NCBI GenBank assembly: GCA_028095005.1
Contig: CM051459.1
Location: forward strand, 15,238,699-15,302,698
Length of the DNA stretch: 64,000 bases
Direction of reading: 5' to 3'
DNA from: Rhynchospora pubera
Taxonomy: Eukaryota > Streptophyta > Magnoliopsida > Poales > Cyperaceae
Shown here: positions 1-12,058 of the stretch, piece by piece
Layout of the letters: the number at the start of each line of letters is the position of its first letter
How positions within the stretch are numbered: the first letter of the stretch is position 1
The notes under the pieces: generated by a model
What the model was told of the DNA's origin: nothing
Databases searched by the model: none
The model's input: only the letters and a program-made list of their open reading frames with translations
Translations under genes and position numbers: made by a program

Positions 1-469
1 TTGATGTTATGACTTGCTTGCTTATCTAGATGTGTGATACTTTGGTTGTCATGATATCAAACTGATTTTTCTATTTTTTTTTTGTTAGGCTTCTTTTTTT
101 CCCCCTTTTAGCCTTGATTTCTTTAAAACTTTATCAACCAATCTATTATTTTGTATGAACATCCCAACCTATGGTGAGCCAGCCTGTTAATTTATGATGT
201 TTGATTCCATTTAATCTAAGTTATTGGTAAACCCCTCTTTCTAGAAGCTCCGTTAACCCCTCTTTATTGGTAAACCCCTCTTTTCAGATTGGTAACCATC
301 AGACTGACTTTGGGTTGTACTCTACTAAGTCTAGTTCCTTCTTTCTCTATTTTTCGAAATTGTGTCCCTTCAATTAGGCCCAATCTCTATTAACCTTATT
401 CTCCATTTCCAGCAGTAGCTTGTTTTTTTGGTAATTAATATCTACAATCCACTTACAAACCATCGAACC
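1..469. other. AT-rich non-coding DNA, no gene seen
   Basis: No conserved reading frame, RNA gene or clear repeat structure is visible here. A short phrase with 'gtaaacccctctt' occurs twice near 228-280, suggesting a small local duplication. Confidence 0.4.
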
Positions 470-1290
470 ATCCAACATGGAGCGCTCTCTTCCCTTCTTT
501 CACCTAGCGTGTCTCCTTCCCGCTCTCTCCATAGTGCGCGTCTCACCATGCAGAGACAGAAATGTGTGTTTTCTCTCTCTCCCTTCCCTATCCAGATCGC
601 GCCTCCTCACCCTCATTTCCTCCTCTTTCCTTATATCACGCCTTCCCCCTCCCCCACTTCAGTGGTTATCTCCCTCTCTCATTCTTCTTCCGCCACCTTC
701 TCTTCTATTATTTAATATACATAAAGGATCTAAGTGCATATCTAATAGATGTAAATGTTCAATTAGTTGTAACAAGAGATTATCTTATATTTACAAATGT
801 TTATTTATTTGGTTACTTAATTTACTAAGCGATCATCTTATATTTATAAATGTTCATTTAATTGCAAAAGTGATTATCTTATTAGTATTTTTATTAAATA
901 TAATAGAGGATTATCTTGTAGCTATATGTGTTCAGTTTGTTACAATAAGATATTTTCTTATAATTGTAAATGTTCAATTAGTTGCAACTGAGATAAGAAA
1001 ACAGAGATGGAGTTGAGAAGAAATCAGAAAAGAGAAACAAAGACAATGAGAGGGAAGAGAGAGGAAATGCGAGAGAAGGGAGAGAAACATGAGTAAAAAA
1101 GGAGAGGAAAGAGAAAAAAGGGCGCAGAGAGAAAGAGGGGAAGGGATAGGAGAGATGGAGGGAGGAAGGGAGAGGAAAGAGAGGGAGGGTGCAGAGAGAT
1201 GAGGAAGGGCAGAATAAGAAGTGAGCGAAAAAATAAGGAGGGCGAAAGATGCAGAAAGAGGGAGAACGACACGTAAAGAGGAAGAGTGCA
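470..1290. repeat. Repeat with CT-rich and GA-rich arms
   Basis: A pyrimidine-rich block (about 470-690) is followed by an AT-rich core (700-1000) and a purine-rich block (1010-1290). The two outer blocks are roughly complementary, so the unit could fold back. The core holds several degenerate copies of a ~60-bp phrase around 'gattatcttatatttacaaatgtt'. A related unit lies at 36120-36850, with the same core phrase 'tgtaacaagagatta'. Reading frames in this block are low complexity (Ser/Leu/Pro or Arg/Glu/Lys) and I do not regard them as genes. Element class is unknown. Confidence 0.45.
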
Positions 1291-1329
1291 ATACAGTAGA
1301 TGGTTTATCACTGGATGTTGCATATCAGT

Positions 1330-1621
1330 TTCGGGGTTCGTTTGGATTAGCTAGGAAGAAGGAAGGGAAGAACTATTCCGAACGGAAACATTGGAAGGAG
1401 TGTAACCTTGGAAAGAGTGGGAAGAGTGTTATTCCGGAAAGAAGAAATATTGTTTGGATAGTGAGTTAGGAATAAGGAATGGAAGAGTTGTACTAAATTA
1501 ATCATTTCTCTTTTTTTATCTATTTTTATAATTTATTCATTTGCCTTTTCTTTATTATTGTAGTTTATTTATTAATAATGCAAATAATTAGAATAATAAA
1601 ATAAGAAACAATAACAATAAC

Positions 1622-1652
<31 letters not shown>

Positions 1653-2365
1653 GAAAATAATAATAATAGAAAATAATAATAATAAAATAATAAAAATTTT
1701 AAATAACAATAATTAGTTATTTACTATTTAATATTTTAAAATAAAATAATTATTATTTTAATAATAATAATAATAATAAATATAATTATATTTAAAAATA
1801 ATTAATTTGTAGTATTATAATATTTTTAAATGCTGTTCGGATGGTGAGTTGAGAATAAAACTAGAAGAAAAGAATAAAATATTCATTTATTTTTTTCTAT
1901 CTAATTTTTTATTATTGTTCTTTATTTATTTATATTAATATTTTAATATTAGATAAGTAATAATGATAATAATATTATTATAATAAGATAATTAATAATA
2001 ATATTTTCTCATTAGTTTGTTTTATCATTTGTAGTTTAAACAAATTAATATTAATTTAAGTAAATTATTAAAAATTATTATTTTAATATTAAATAAAGTA
2101 CTAATTAAAAATATTTATTATAATATTATAATTAATATTATTATAAATAATAACAATAAATAAATAATAAAGTAATAATTTTCTAACAATTAAAATATTA
2201 ATTGTTGGAAGTGGGATGGAATGAAAAAATAAATAAATATGGAAGAAGCTATTCCTAGAAGAAATCTAGAAAGAGTTATTTCTAACTTTCTTCCAAACTT
2301 GTTTGGATGCTTAGGAATAATTCTTCCTACTTTCTTCTTAGGAAGAGTTATTCCTAGCTAATTGA
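1330..2365. repeat. AT-rich decayed inverted-repeat elements
   Basis: Very AT-rich DNA. It is bounded by phrases such as 'gtttggattagctaggaag' near 1348 and 'ttgtttggatgcttaggaa' near 2300. An internal 'tgttcggatggtgagttgag' lies near 1834. The GTTTGGAT-type edges resemble the ends of the MITEs at 62526 and 63881. This is probably nested, eroded terminal-inverted-repeat elements; exact boundaries cannot be fixed by eye. Confidence 0.35.
1618..1651. repeat. (AAT)n microsatellite
   Basis: About eleven uninterrupted AAT units, followed by interrupted AAT runs to about 1690. Confidence 0.85.
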
Positions 2366-3984
2366 TCGGTCTTGAGGGTACATATCAAATTTAATCCTTA
2401 ATTTACCGATACTAATTCGTTTGTAGTTTAGCTTAAGGGTCGAATCTCGGAGACGGACTATTCGATTTCTAAGTTAAACAATTCAAACGAAATAAATTCT
2501 TAAGTATAAAAACAGTTCTAGGGAAGCAAACAGTTCAGAAAATAATGTAAAATACAAGGTAGAAATCCTAATTAGCCAATTCCTAAGTTACTTAAGAGAT
2601 AAAACAGTTGATAAAAGACTAGGGGTTCAGGTTTTCAAATGATTCTCTATCTGTCAAGATTGGAACGGACCATTTCAATTCATGTCAAGTGTCTGGAACA
2701 TGCTATTCTGGTTCAGTCGTCCCCTTCTAGACGGTCTGTCCTGATCCTGGAACGATTCGTTCTAATCAGTTGATACTTGTTCTGCTATGTTACTTAATTA
2801 TTAACTAAGTGTTTTTATGTGAGTTTGATCAGAACCTAACTTACAGACTTCCGTTCTGACTTCCGTTCAGGTTAAGTTGATAAGTTTGGTTTAATAACTC
2901 CTAAAACACCTAAATTTCAACTTTCGTTTCTTGGTTTAGTTGATCTAGACTACTTTATGGGTCTCGGTAAACTTTCAATCTTCCGATTTCAAGTAAAACT
3001 CTAATTATTTAAAGTCTGGTTAAATCCTTTTGGATATTGCCTACCTAACAGAATCGATTGCTAAGTTATTATTACGATGTGACTTTTATCCAACAATTAA
3101 ACTAGGTCTTTGTTTAATGAGGCAATCAGATCATTCAAATAATAAATTAATGCAATCAATTGTAAATAAAAGAAAACATAAAGCATAACATAACTTAACT
3201 CAACTAATAATTAAGTATTCAAATCAAAACAAGCAACTAAGAGAAAAGTTATTAAACCATAGCCCCTAAACTACTCTACTCTAACATATCCATGCAAAAA
3301 AGCAGGTTTCATCAAATACATGCACATAGAAAAGAGAAAAAATCAAGTTACAACAAGTTGTGCTCGAAAACTCCACGATTCTGTGCTCTAACCTGTCCGA
3401 GACGGTCCGGCATGATCCTGGGATGGAGTGGTCTCAGGTTGGCTGGTCGTCTCAACAGGCTATCTCCTTGGTGAGTGGGAAAAAGGCTAAACCTAGAATT
3501 TCGAACTTAGCCTGGGCTAGAGACATGACAGAGCTTTTATAGTTGTTCCTTGGTGGTTCCCATCGTGGCAGGAGTGTTTCTGAAGGTGGTGGAAGTAGAA
3601 GAAATCGTCACGACAAAACTGTCACTCTATTTTTGGCATTCTGGTTTTGGCTGGAACAGCCCGTTCTGAGGTTGGGGCAGACCATTCCAGTCTGGTCTGG
3701 TTGAGTCCATCTGAGTGTCTTCTCCTCTGGTTGGTACGACCGTTCGGATGATGGGACAGACCGTTCCAACTACTTGAGCACTTCATTTTGGTTGATTTTC
3801 TCCATTCTTCGTGTCAAATAAGTGATGAACCTGTAAAAAACTTGCCGGGCTATGGTTGAACTTTTTCTACATCCTAAATTAGCAAAATTAGAGTAAAAAC
3901 AAATGTATTTGAACATAATTTGGAGCTTAATCTGATTGAAAATCAAGTACGAAAACTCTACATCACTAATCCAAATGAGCCTTC
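2366..3984. other. Non-coding, possible decayed LTR-element DNA
   Basis: No gene is seen. The text resembles non-coding parts of plant LTR retrotransposons (a phrase of the type 'gggtcgaatctcggagacgg' near 2437 followed by long A-rich stretches), but no LTR pair, PBS or coding domain is visible. The short motif GACCGTTCC / GGAACGGACC and variants recur at about 2663, 2728, 2752, 3398, 3656, 3688, 3739 and 3768. The call is tentative. Confidence 0.3.
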
Positions 3985-4039
3985 GGTTTTTTTTTTACTC
4001 CTTTATTGAAGGGAATTACTTAGAGTAATCAACACCTTT

Positions 4040-4400
4040 TACAATCACGCAATCAGAGCACTATCCCTCTCATCCTCACCCTCACCCTCACCCTCATCTT
4101 GCGGTAATATATTCTATTCCCCACGCACCGTCTCAGATCCAGCCTTCCGAATCAAATCTCCACCACCTCCTTCGCTCCCCTCTCCTCACGTCGGTTTCGC
4201 CTCGGCCTCTCCTCTCCTCCGCCTCCGCCTCACCTCCGCCTCAACTCTCCTCCGCCTCGTATCCGCCTCTCCTCTCCTTCGCCTCCGCCTCACCTCCGCC
4301 ACTCCTCTCATCCGCTTAGCATCCGCCTCTCCTCTCCTCCGCCTCTCGTCTCCTCCATCTCACCTCCACCTCCGCCTCCCCTCACTGCTCCCTCTCCTAT
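4040..4400. repeat. CCTCCGCCT-type pyrimidine-rich minisatellite
   Basis: A 'cctcac' run at 4073-4096 leads into repeated variants of 'cctctcctctcctccgcctc' to about 4400. Strand asymmetry is strong (almost no G except in CCG). No conserved protein is encoded. Confidence 0.7.
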
Positions 4401-4455
4401 ACCGATCAAATCTGGTTGAGGAAGAAAGAAGGATAAGAAGAAAAAAGAGGTTTAG

Positions 4456-5058
4456 AACTAGTTCTGTTACAATTTTGGAGTAACTAAATTACTATAAGGG
4501 ATGATATTAATCAGTGTAGAAGAGTATCTAATATGTATAAGGGAGTAAATACATTCAAATCTAATTCTGCTGTTTTTTGGGAGTAACTAAATTACTATAA
4601 GGAAGGAAATTGATCAGTATAAGAGAGTAACTAATATATACAACGAAGTAAATAATATACATATTTGATTCTACTGTTGTTTGGGAGTAACTAAATAGCT
4701 ATAAGGGAGTAAATAACTAGTATAGAAGGAGTATCTAATATGTATGAGGGAGTAAATAATATTCAGAACTGATTCTACTGTAGTTTGGGAGTAACTAAAT
4801 AACTATAAGGGAGTAAATAAGTAATATTAGGGGAGTATTTAATACAAGTAAGGGATTAAATAATATTCATATATGATTCTGCTGTTGTTTAGGAGTAATT
4901 AAATAGCTATAAGTGAGTAAATAACTAGTATAAAAAGAGTATCTAATATCTATAAGGGGGTAAATAACATTCAGAACTGATTCTACTGTTACTTGGGAGT
5001 AACTAAAAGCTATAAGGGAGTAAATAATTAGTAGTAAGGAAGTATTTAATTTCTGATT
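4456..5058. repeat. Tandem array, ~103-bp unit, five to six copies
   Basis: Copies begin at about 4456, 4566, 4670, 4772, 4875 and 4979, each with a phrase like 'gattctactgttgtttggg', then 'agtaactaaatagctataag' and 'ggagtaaataa'. Spacing is 102-104 bp between most copies. Units differ by scattered substitutions, so the array is not recent. It runs straight into the GC-rich block that follows. Confidence 0.8.
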
Positions 5059-5320
5059 CTGTAACGGCAGGGCTGGGTGACGGCGCGACAGCAATTGGAG
5101 GGCTGGGCGACGGCGACGGCAGGGCTGCGCGCCGACGACAAGATGGCGCGACGGCTGAGGGCGATGACGACGATATGGCGTGACGGCGACGGGATGGCGC
5201 GACAGCAACGGGATGGCGCGACGGCGACGGGCGAGAAAGAAGGTCTGTGGTGTGATAGCGACGGAGAGATGCGCGTGAGGGGGTGTGGCAGGGTGAGAGC
5301 GACGTGGGGGTGAGAGGAAC
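5059..5320. repeat. GC-rich ACGGCGACGG low-complexity block
   Basis: Imperfect repeats of GACGGCGACGG and GATGGCGCGACGG give a local GC peak inside AT-rich DNA. Frames on both strands are open only because of composition; none resembles a known protein. Confidence 0.6.
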
Positions 5321-5985
5321 TTGTTTTCCTTTTTTGGACAGCGACTTTTTTCTATTTTTGGCATATGATTGCTTGATTGCCTGACTGCTTGATTGCAGTT
5401 ATCAGCTCCGTTTTTCCTTTTTTTTTCCCTAGCAGCCCAACTTTTTACTCGGCCCAATTCTTACCTCTGTTCAGAAAACTAATTTTTTAGGATTTAACAA
5501 AATATTTTCTAATATAATAAAATTTCTCTTGAAAAAAAAATTCTAATCAGGATATAAGTCGTTCTAAGAAAATCCAGAAATTGAGTGCGTTGAAAAATTC
5601 TGTAAAAACTTAAAAATTTGAAAACATTTGAAGCAACAGTCCGCTCCCGACGGCGACCCCATTAGAAGAAGTTGGACGAATCACCGCAGGCCACGCGTCA
5701 CTGTACTTATCCGACCGTTTTCACGGACCATAATACCCCTGCCGCACCATTAGTTTTCCCCTCCAGTGAAAAACATCGTTTGAAAACGAGTAAATCATAT
5801 CTGTACATCCTGGGAGCTAAAAAGAGTCTTCATTTAGAACAAAATGGAGAACATAGTTTCCCCATTTTTAAAAAAGATCAAAATATAATAAATAAGAAGA
5901 TATGAGCACACTGACTTCACTATCGGTGTGAATCCACTTAATCAAAAGTCGAAACGCTCAGCAGATAGTGACACCCAGCTTGTTG
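5321..5985. other. Upstream region of the dynamin gene
   Basis: No gene is visible. The segment probably holds the promoter of the downstream DRP1 gene. I cannot fix a TATA box or transcription start. Confidence 0.35.
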
Positions 5986-5989
5986 CTTA

Positions 5990-6065
5990 GCTCTCTCTCT
6001 CTCTCTCACTCCCCGTTTCAATTTTCAAATTTTGTTGACAAAAACCTAGGGTTAGGGTTTCAGCC
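5990..6065 (+). promoter_or_regulatory. 5' leader of DRP1: CT microsatellite and telo-box-like motif
   Basis: A (CT)n run at 5991-6007 is typical of plant 5' leaders. The hexamer-repeat motif CTAGGGTTAGGGTTT lies at 6046-6060, six bases before the ATG. It contains TTAGGGTTT, the reverse complement of the plant telo-box (AAACCCTAA) often found near transcription starts of genes active in dividing cells. A regulatory role is inferred from motif and position only. Confidence 0.5.
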
Positions 6066-9000
6066 ATGGCGACCATGGGCAGCTTGATCGGACTGGTGAA
6101 CAAGATACAGAGAGCGTGCACAGTGCTAGGCGACCATGGTGGCAACGACGGCTTCTCGCTTCCCACGCTCTGGGAAGCGCTTCCTTCAGTTGCCGTTGTT
6201 GGCGGACAGGTATAAATAAGTACAACTGTTTACTGATCATTCTGTGATGAATTTGATTAATTGAGTTGCAATTTGCGTCAACTGTTTCTTTTTAGATTTT
6301 TTTTGGATTTTGAGAAATTTTCGTGTATTGTTGTCAGAGTTCAGGCAAATCGTCTGTTTTAGAGAGCATTGTCGGCCGTGACTTCCTTCCTCGTGGATCC
6401 GGTAATTCATAATTTTTTAGTTTGTTCTGATAATTTGATTATATTTTAGGCACTATTAAGCATTGTTTATCTATTTGTGACTGAACACTCTAAAAAACAT
6501 GTCATGTGCATACTTTCAAAAAATGAGACAGTGATGAAGAAAGTGATAATGGATAAATTATGCTTCTCATAAGCTATACCAACAGTGGCCACTTTTTGGT
6601 AATTTATACAGAAAGTTTCCCTGGTACAATAAGCTTGCTTTAGCATATAATTTCTTCTTTAATATTCTGAAGGTATTGTGACGAGGAGGCCTTTGGTATT
6701 GCAATTACACAAAACAGAAGATGGGCAGCAGGACTATGCTGAGTTCCTTCACTTGCCCAGGAGGAAATTTTCTGATTTTGGTATGGCATCATTTTTGTTT
6801 TATCTCTATTGGTGAGTTACATTGCATAGGTTATCTTATATATTACATTTTAGGCTTGATGAAATCACTTGGAACAACATTAATGGGATGAGACTATGAA
6901 GCTCCTGTTAATGTTACAACTGCCTTGTATCCTTCACGTCCAATTTTTTTTTTTTTTTTGCTCTTGTTTTTTTTTTAATCACAAGTTCAAAACTAGTGTA
7001 GAGTCAATGCTAATTTACGTCGAATCCAAAATCTGGTGATAGCCTATTATGGAGTTGGGATTCAAAAGGCCACAGGCAAATTGCTTAGATAAATTCCACT
7101 TCAACTTGATCCTATGGTGTTTTTTATAGTAAAGTGTGTTTGTTGCTAAAGGGAATATCAGTTTTTTAGTCTTAAATATGAAAGATGTTTTGTGCTCATT
7201 GTCTTGAGGTTAAGTATTGTCTCATATCTCTCTTCTTTTCTTTTATCAGCTCTTGTCAGAAAAGAAATACAAGATGAAACAGATCGAATCACAGGGAAGA
7301 CCAAACAGATATCCCCTGTTCCTATTCAACTCAGCATCTACTCTCCAAATGGTACTCAAGCTTCTTGATATATCATATTTCACTGAAGGCTCGTCCATAT
7401 GTTTGCTGTAATATAATGTTGTGCTCTTTTACAGTTGTCAACTTGACTCTGATTGATCTGCCTGGTTTGACAAAGGTTGCTGTGGGTATGTACTTTGTGG
7501 TTCATTTATTGGATCTTGCATTAATCAGTAACTTGTGGAAACTTTTCATGAAATGCTACTACTTTTACAGAGGGACAACCTGAGAGCATTGTTCAAGAAA
7601 TTGAGAGTATGGTTCGTTCTTATGTCGAGAAGGTAACATTGAGAATATGGTTCGAGTTATCTCAAGTTGTTAAATATTATAGCATGTTGAGATGACTAAA
7701 GGGAGACTCATTATGATTTTAATTTGCAGCCCAATTGTATTATTTTGGCAATCTCCCCTGCTAATCAAGATATTGCAACGTCTGATGCCATTAAACTCGC
7801 TAGGGAAGTTGACCCTACAGGTACCATTCCAAATTGGTAGTGTTATAATTAGTACTGTAACAAGGTGCTTGAAATACTGTGTTTATGTTTTGATATTGAG
7901 CTTGTGATAATTTGATTTAGGTGACAGGACATTTGGTGTCATGACTAAGCTTGATCTGATGGACAAGGGGACAAATGCACTTGATGTACATCTTCTCTTA
8001 TCTTTGACACCTTTACATACAAAGAAATTCATTTAATTATACAACAATAGTATGTTACTTTGTTTGATTTAGGTACTTGAAGGGAGAGCATATAAGCTGC
8101 AACACCCGTGGGTGGGAATTGTTAACCGCTCTCAAGCTGACATTAATAGAAATGTAGACATGATAATTGCAAGGAGAAAGGAAAGGGAATATTTTGATAA
8201 CAGTCCTGATTACTCTCACTTGGCCAGCAAAATGGGTTCAGAATATCTAGCAAAGCTCCTTTCAAAGGTACATTATACATCAATTTGTCATATTATCTTT
8301 TGCACTAAAGGAAATGAGAAGGTAGACAAGACATTTGTTAACATATTGTTGATATGAAAAAACTAAGGAAGCTTACTGTTTATTTAGGCCCTGCAAAGAA
8401 CCCAAATATTTTGTCAACTAATGGTGGGTTTTACTATAGTGCAAACATAAACTAAATAATTAAAGAAAATTACTAGTTAATATTACTTAAATGCTGAAAA
8501 AATTGTCTGAAGTATTTGTTGTTTATATGATGTTAGCCAACTTAATTTTGCTTTATTTCATGTTCATAGCACCTAGAGGCAGTGATCAGGGCACGAATTC
8601 CTAGTATCACCTCGCTGATAAATAAAACAATTGATGAGCTGGAATCAGAGATGGACCATCTAGGAAGGCCTATTGCTGTTGATGCAGGAGTAAGTTAAAC
8701 TTTTCTACCAGGTGCTTAAGAGCATCAAGATGATTTGTGAGGTTAACCTCAAAATCTACTGGATTGTCTTCGAATGACAAATTTAAGCTGCTCTATTTGA
8801 TGACTGATGCAGTTAAATGACAAATCTTTAATTTACTAATTTCTAAGTTTCTTAGTACAAAATCAAGTGGTCAAAAAAAAAAAAAAAGATGTAAATGAGC
8901 ACAATAAAATGAACTACTAAGCTTCCATTTTTTGACTGCTTGGCTTTACAGTAAATAAATTAAAAGATTGACAAGTATGCACTATGCATCAAATGAGTTG

Positions 9001-11179
9001 GTCTGAATGGCCTAAACTTGTCATTTGAAGTTGATCCGAGAAATTTTGGACTGAAGCTTACAAACCAACCTTGTGGGTTTAAGCTCATAGTAGCTTTATC
9101 TATATCTTCTTATTTTGTGTGATTTTATTTTGGATTATAATAACTTCATTCTCAATTTGCTTAAATTGACATGCTAATAGGCTCAACTGTACACGATTCT
9201 GGAGCTTTGCCGTGCCTTCGACAAGATTTTTAAGGAGCACCTTGATGGAGGGTAATTCCAATAATTTCTTCCTTCCAACCTCATCCATTTTACTGACTGA
9301 ACTGGTTGTTACATGTTGCATACACCTGTTCCAGTTCTTTTTTTTCAAAAGAAAGATTCTCTTATTATAGAGTTGGTTTTTTTTTGGCATATACACCTTT
9401 TTGGTTGTGTTTGAAAGCTCAATTTAGAAAGAACATTGTAGAAAGAGCCACACTACCTAGTATTTGTTAAGGTCACATAGCTCGTCTGCGTAATCTTAAT
9501 ACTGTCAACGTTTAACACTAGGTTTTTTATGTGGTACTTTCTGCTAAGTGAACAATATTGGCATGATATATAGGCGGCCAGGAGGTGACCGAATTTATGG
9601 GGTCTTTGATAACCAGCTTCCTGCTGCTTTGAGAAAACTCCCATTCGACAGGCACCTGTCATTACAAAATGTCAGGAAAGTTGTATCTGAGGCAGATGGA
9701 TACCAGCCCCATTTAATTGCTCCTGAGCAAGGTTATCGCCGCCTCATTGAAAGTGCTCTTAATTACTTCAGAGGCCCTGCAGAAGCTTCTGTTGATGCTG
9801 TTAGTCTCTCTCCGTGTCTCTCCCCCTGGTCCCACTCCCAATGCACATGTGCACACTCACATAATACCTTACTTCCTTTTTTTTTTCCTTCTAATTTATG
9901 ACTTATCTCTGTTTTTTTCCTCTTTAATGTCAGGTCCACTATGTTTTGAAGGAACTAGTCAGAAAGTCAATAGCAGAGACTCAGGTTGGTTCTTGTAATT
10001 TCAATCTCCTGTATAGCTCTCCTAGAAGTTTTATTCTAAGTTGCGTGCTTATCCTGATATAAGGCTATGTACCGATCTGGCTATGTACCTGGTATATGAT
10101 TGATGGTACAGGATCAAATCGGCTGCATGCCTTATGTAAATCAGGTTGCTTGCTAGCATAATATCTTCCTAGTATATACTATTAATGTGTCTTTTCATCT
10201 TTGAGTATCAATTAAACAGTCTAATCTCACTCCACATGATTACATTTCAGGAGCTGAAAAGATTTCCAACCTTGCAAAGTGAGCTTGCTGCTGCCTCATA
10301 CCACTCCTTAGAAAAGTTCCGTGAAGAGAGCCGAAAGACAACAGTACGGCTTGTTGACATGGAGGCCTCTTACCTAACTGTGGAATTTTTCAGGAAGCTT
10401 CCACAAGAAGTGGAGAAGGTAGGGTCTGATGCGCGTGGGTCCACTGCTGCTAACTCCACCAATAACAGTGCCCCTACCATGGATCGGTACAGTGAGGCTC
10501 ACTTCAGGAGAATAGCATCAAATGTGTCATCTTATATTGGGATGGTTGCAGAGACTCTTAAGAATACTATACCGAAGGCTGTGGTCCATTGCCAGGTCAG
10601 AGAGGCAAAACGGTCTTTGCTCACCTACTTTTACACGCAAGTAGGGAGAAAGGAGGTACAAAATTTCAGAACCTTTCTGTTTATAGCTTGCTAGTACTGC
10701 TGTTTAACATCAATTGAGCTGGTTTGTCTGCTATTGTAGACTTTTAGGTTTAGAATTAAACCAAATTAAAGCCCCAAAGTTTGACCACTAAACTATAGCT
10801 GAGGTTTGAGTTGACGTGTCTTGTATTCTCAAAATTGAAGTGTCGCTGCCCTTTGCCTTATCCAACATTTTCAAACTTAGTTATTGAATACTTCATGTCC
10901 ATAATCTGACCGTATAATTAATCCTTAAATTGTCCTTTGATCAAAGAAGAATTTTATAATTTATCAAATATAGTAGAGGCACAAGTCTAACTAGGCTGTG
11001 CAAGTTCTTAAAAACAATTAATTCATTTTTTTTATTTTTCTGCAAAAATTTAGGCGAAGCAGTTAGCTCAGATGTTGGATGAAGATCCTGCCTTGATGGA
11101 GAGGAGACAACAATGTGCAAAGAGGCTGGAGCTGTACAAGTCAGCTAGAGACGAGATAGAGGCTGTCTCGTGGGCCTGA
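6066..11179 (+). CDS. DRP1: Dynamin-related protein 1 (DRP1C/E-like), 15 exons
   Basis: Large GTPase of the plant DRP1 family, which constricts membranes at the cell plate and in clathrin-mediated endocytosis. Exons: 6066-6209, 6338-6401, 6673-6780, 7250-7351, 7435-7485, 7571-7632, 7730-7820, 7921-7985, 8073-8267, 8570-8689, 9181-9251, 9574-9799, 9934-9984, 10251-10655, 11054-11179. All introns are GT-AG and the joined frame is open for 626 codons, the usual DRP1 length (~610-625). Visible motifs are P-loop GGQSSGKSS (46-54), T73 in IVTRR, DLPG (147-150) and TKLD (216-219). The middle domain follows, then a C-terminal GTPase effector domain (exons 14-15). There is no PH or proline-rich domain, as expected for DRP1. 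The start MATMGSLIGLVNKIQRA matches the conserved family N-terminus. The gene looks intact. Confidence 0.95.
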
Positions 11180-12058
11180 CAAGAGATTGTGAAATTGATC
11201 ATGGTTCAGGCTTCATGTCACCTCTGTTGTATTATAGTATGTGTAACCACTTTGGTTATTACATCTTGGTTGTTATGTCATTATGTCAGTGTGAGACCTT
11301 TCCAGATTGCTACTCACCTAATCCTCTAATTTATATTTATTCTTTGTTTGTGAAAATTCATTTGTATTCTTGTCACTGATACCTACCTATATATTTATTA
11401 GTTTTAATTATTATATTATTTTCTTTTTGTATGACTATTTTATTGGCTTAACACCTCTACGGGTTTACTCAAATTCAGTTAATCAATCATGTCTCGAAAC
11501 GATACCAGACTTGGACAAAGAGCAAGCCAATTTGCGGAGTTCTGCAATATAATCATGATTTGTTCTCTTTCAGAAAGTAGAAAAAGCATTCTGCAAATAT
11601 TGCAGTTTCTGCGGGGCAAAAGCGTTCTCCATTGCACAACGCCAGCCTTATCTTTTAACAGTTTTGACTACTTTCATGATGGGTACGATTTAATTCAAGT
11701 AAAAGCAATTTACTCGTTGGAGACTCTTTAAGGCTGCAAATTCTGACGACAAAGTTCCATGCAGGAATCCAAAAGTTTTACCAGGCTTGTTGGACCAAAA
11801 TGCTAGCCTAATTAATTAGCTCTAAGTCGACCAGTACTAATTACTAGTTAAGTACCAGTCCAAATTACTCGCCTCACCCATCTCCATTTCGTTATCGCCT
11901 ACCAACCAGACAATAAAACATAAAAGCCCGAACAATACCTCGCCTTTTTAAGTCTGCTGACTCCTTGGTCTCCGCTTGTTATTCATGGATCAACCACACA
12001 AACCACTAAAGAAAACAACCTCTAACCACAAGTCGATCTTTCTTACTCATTATCATCT
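11180..12058. other. 3' flank of DRP1 and upstream region of next gene
   Basis: AT-rich DNA with no conserved frame. Open stretches here are short and resemble nothing I recognise. It presumably holds the DRP1 3' UTR and the promoter of the gene at 12059. Confidence 0.4.

Noticed and set aside
428..1323. Several overlapping open frames on both strands rich in Ser/Leu/Pro or Arg/Glu
   Set aside because: They follow from CT- and GA-rich composition; no domain, no splice context, and the same block recurs as a repeat at 36 kb.
4867..5457. 196-codon open frame on the minus strand
   Set aside because: It crosses the tandem array and the ACGGCGACGG block; the Pro/Arg/His-rich product reflects repeat composition only.
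7217..7907. Open frames inside the dynamin gene
   Set aside because: They run from intron into exon in the wrong splice context; the exon parts are explained by the dynamin model.
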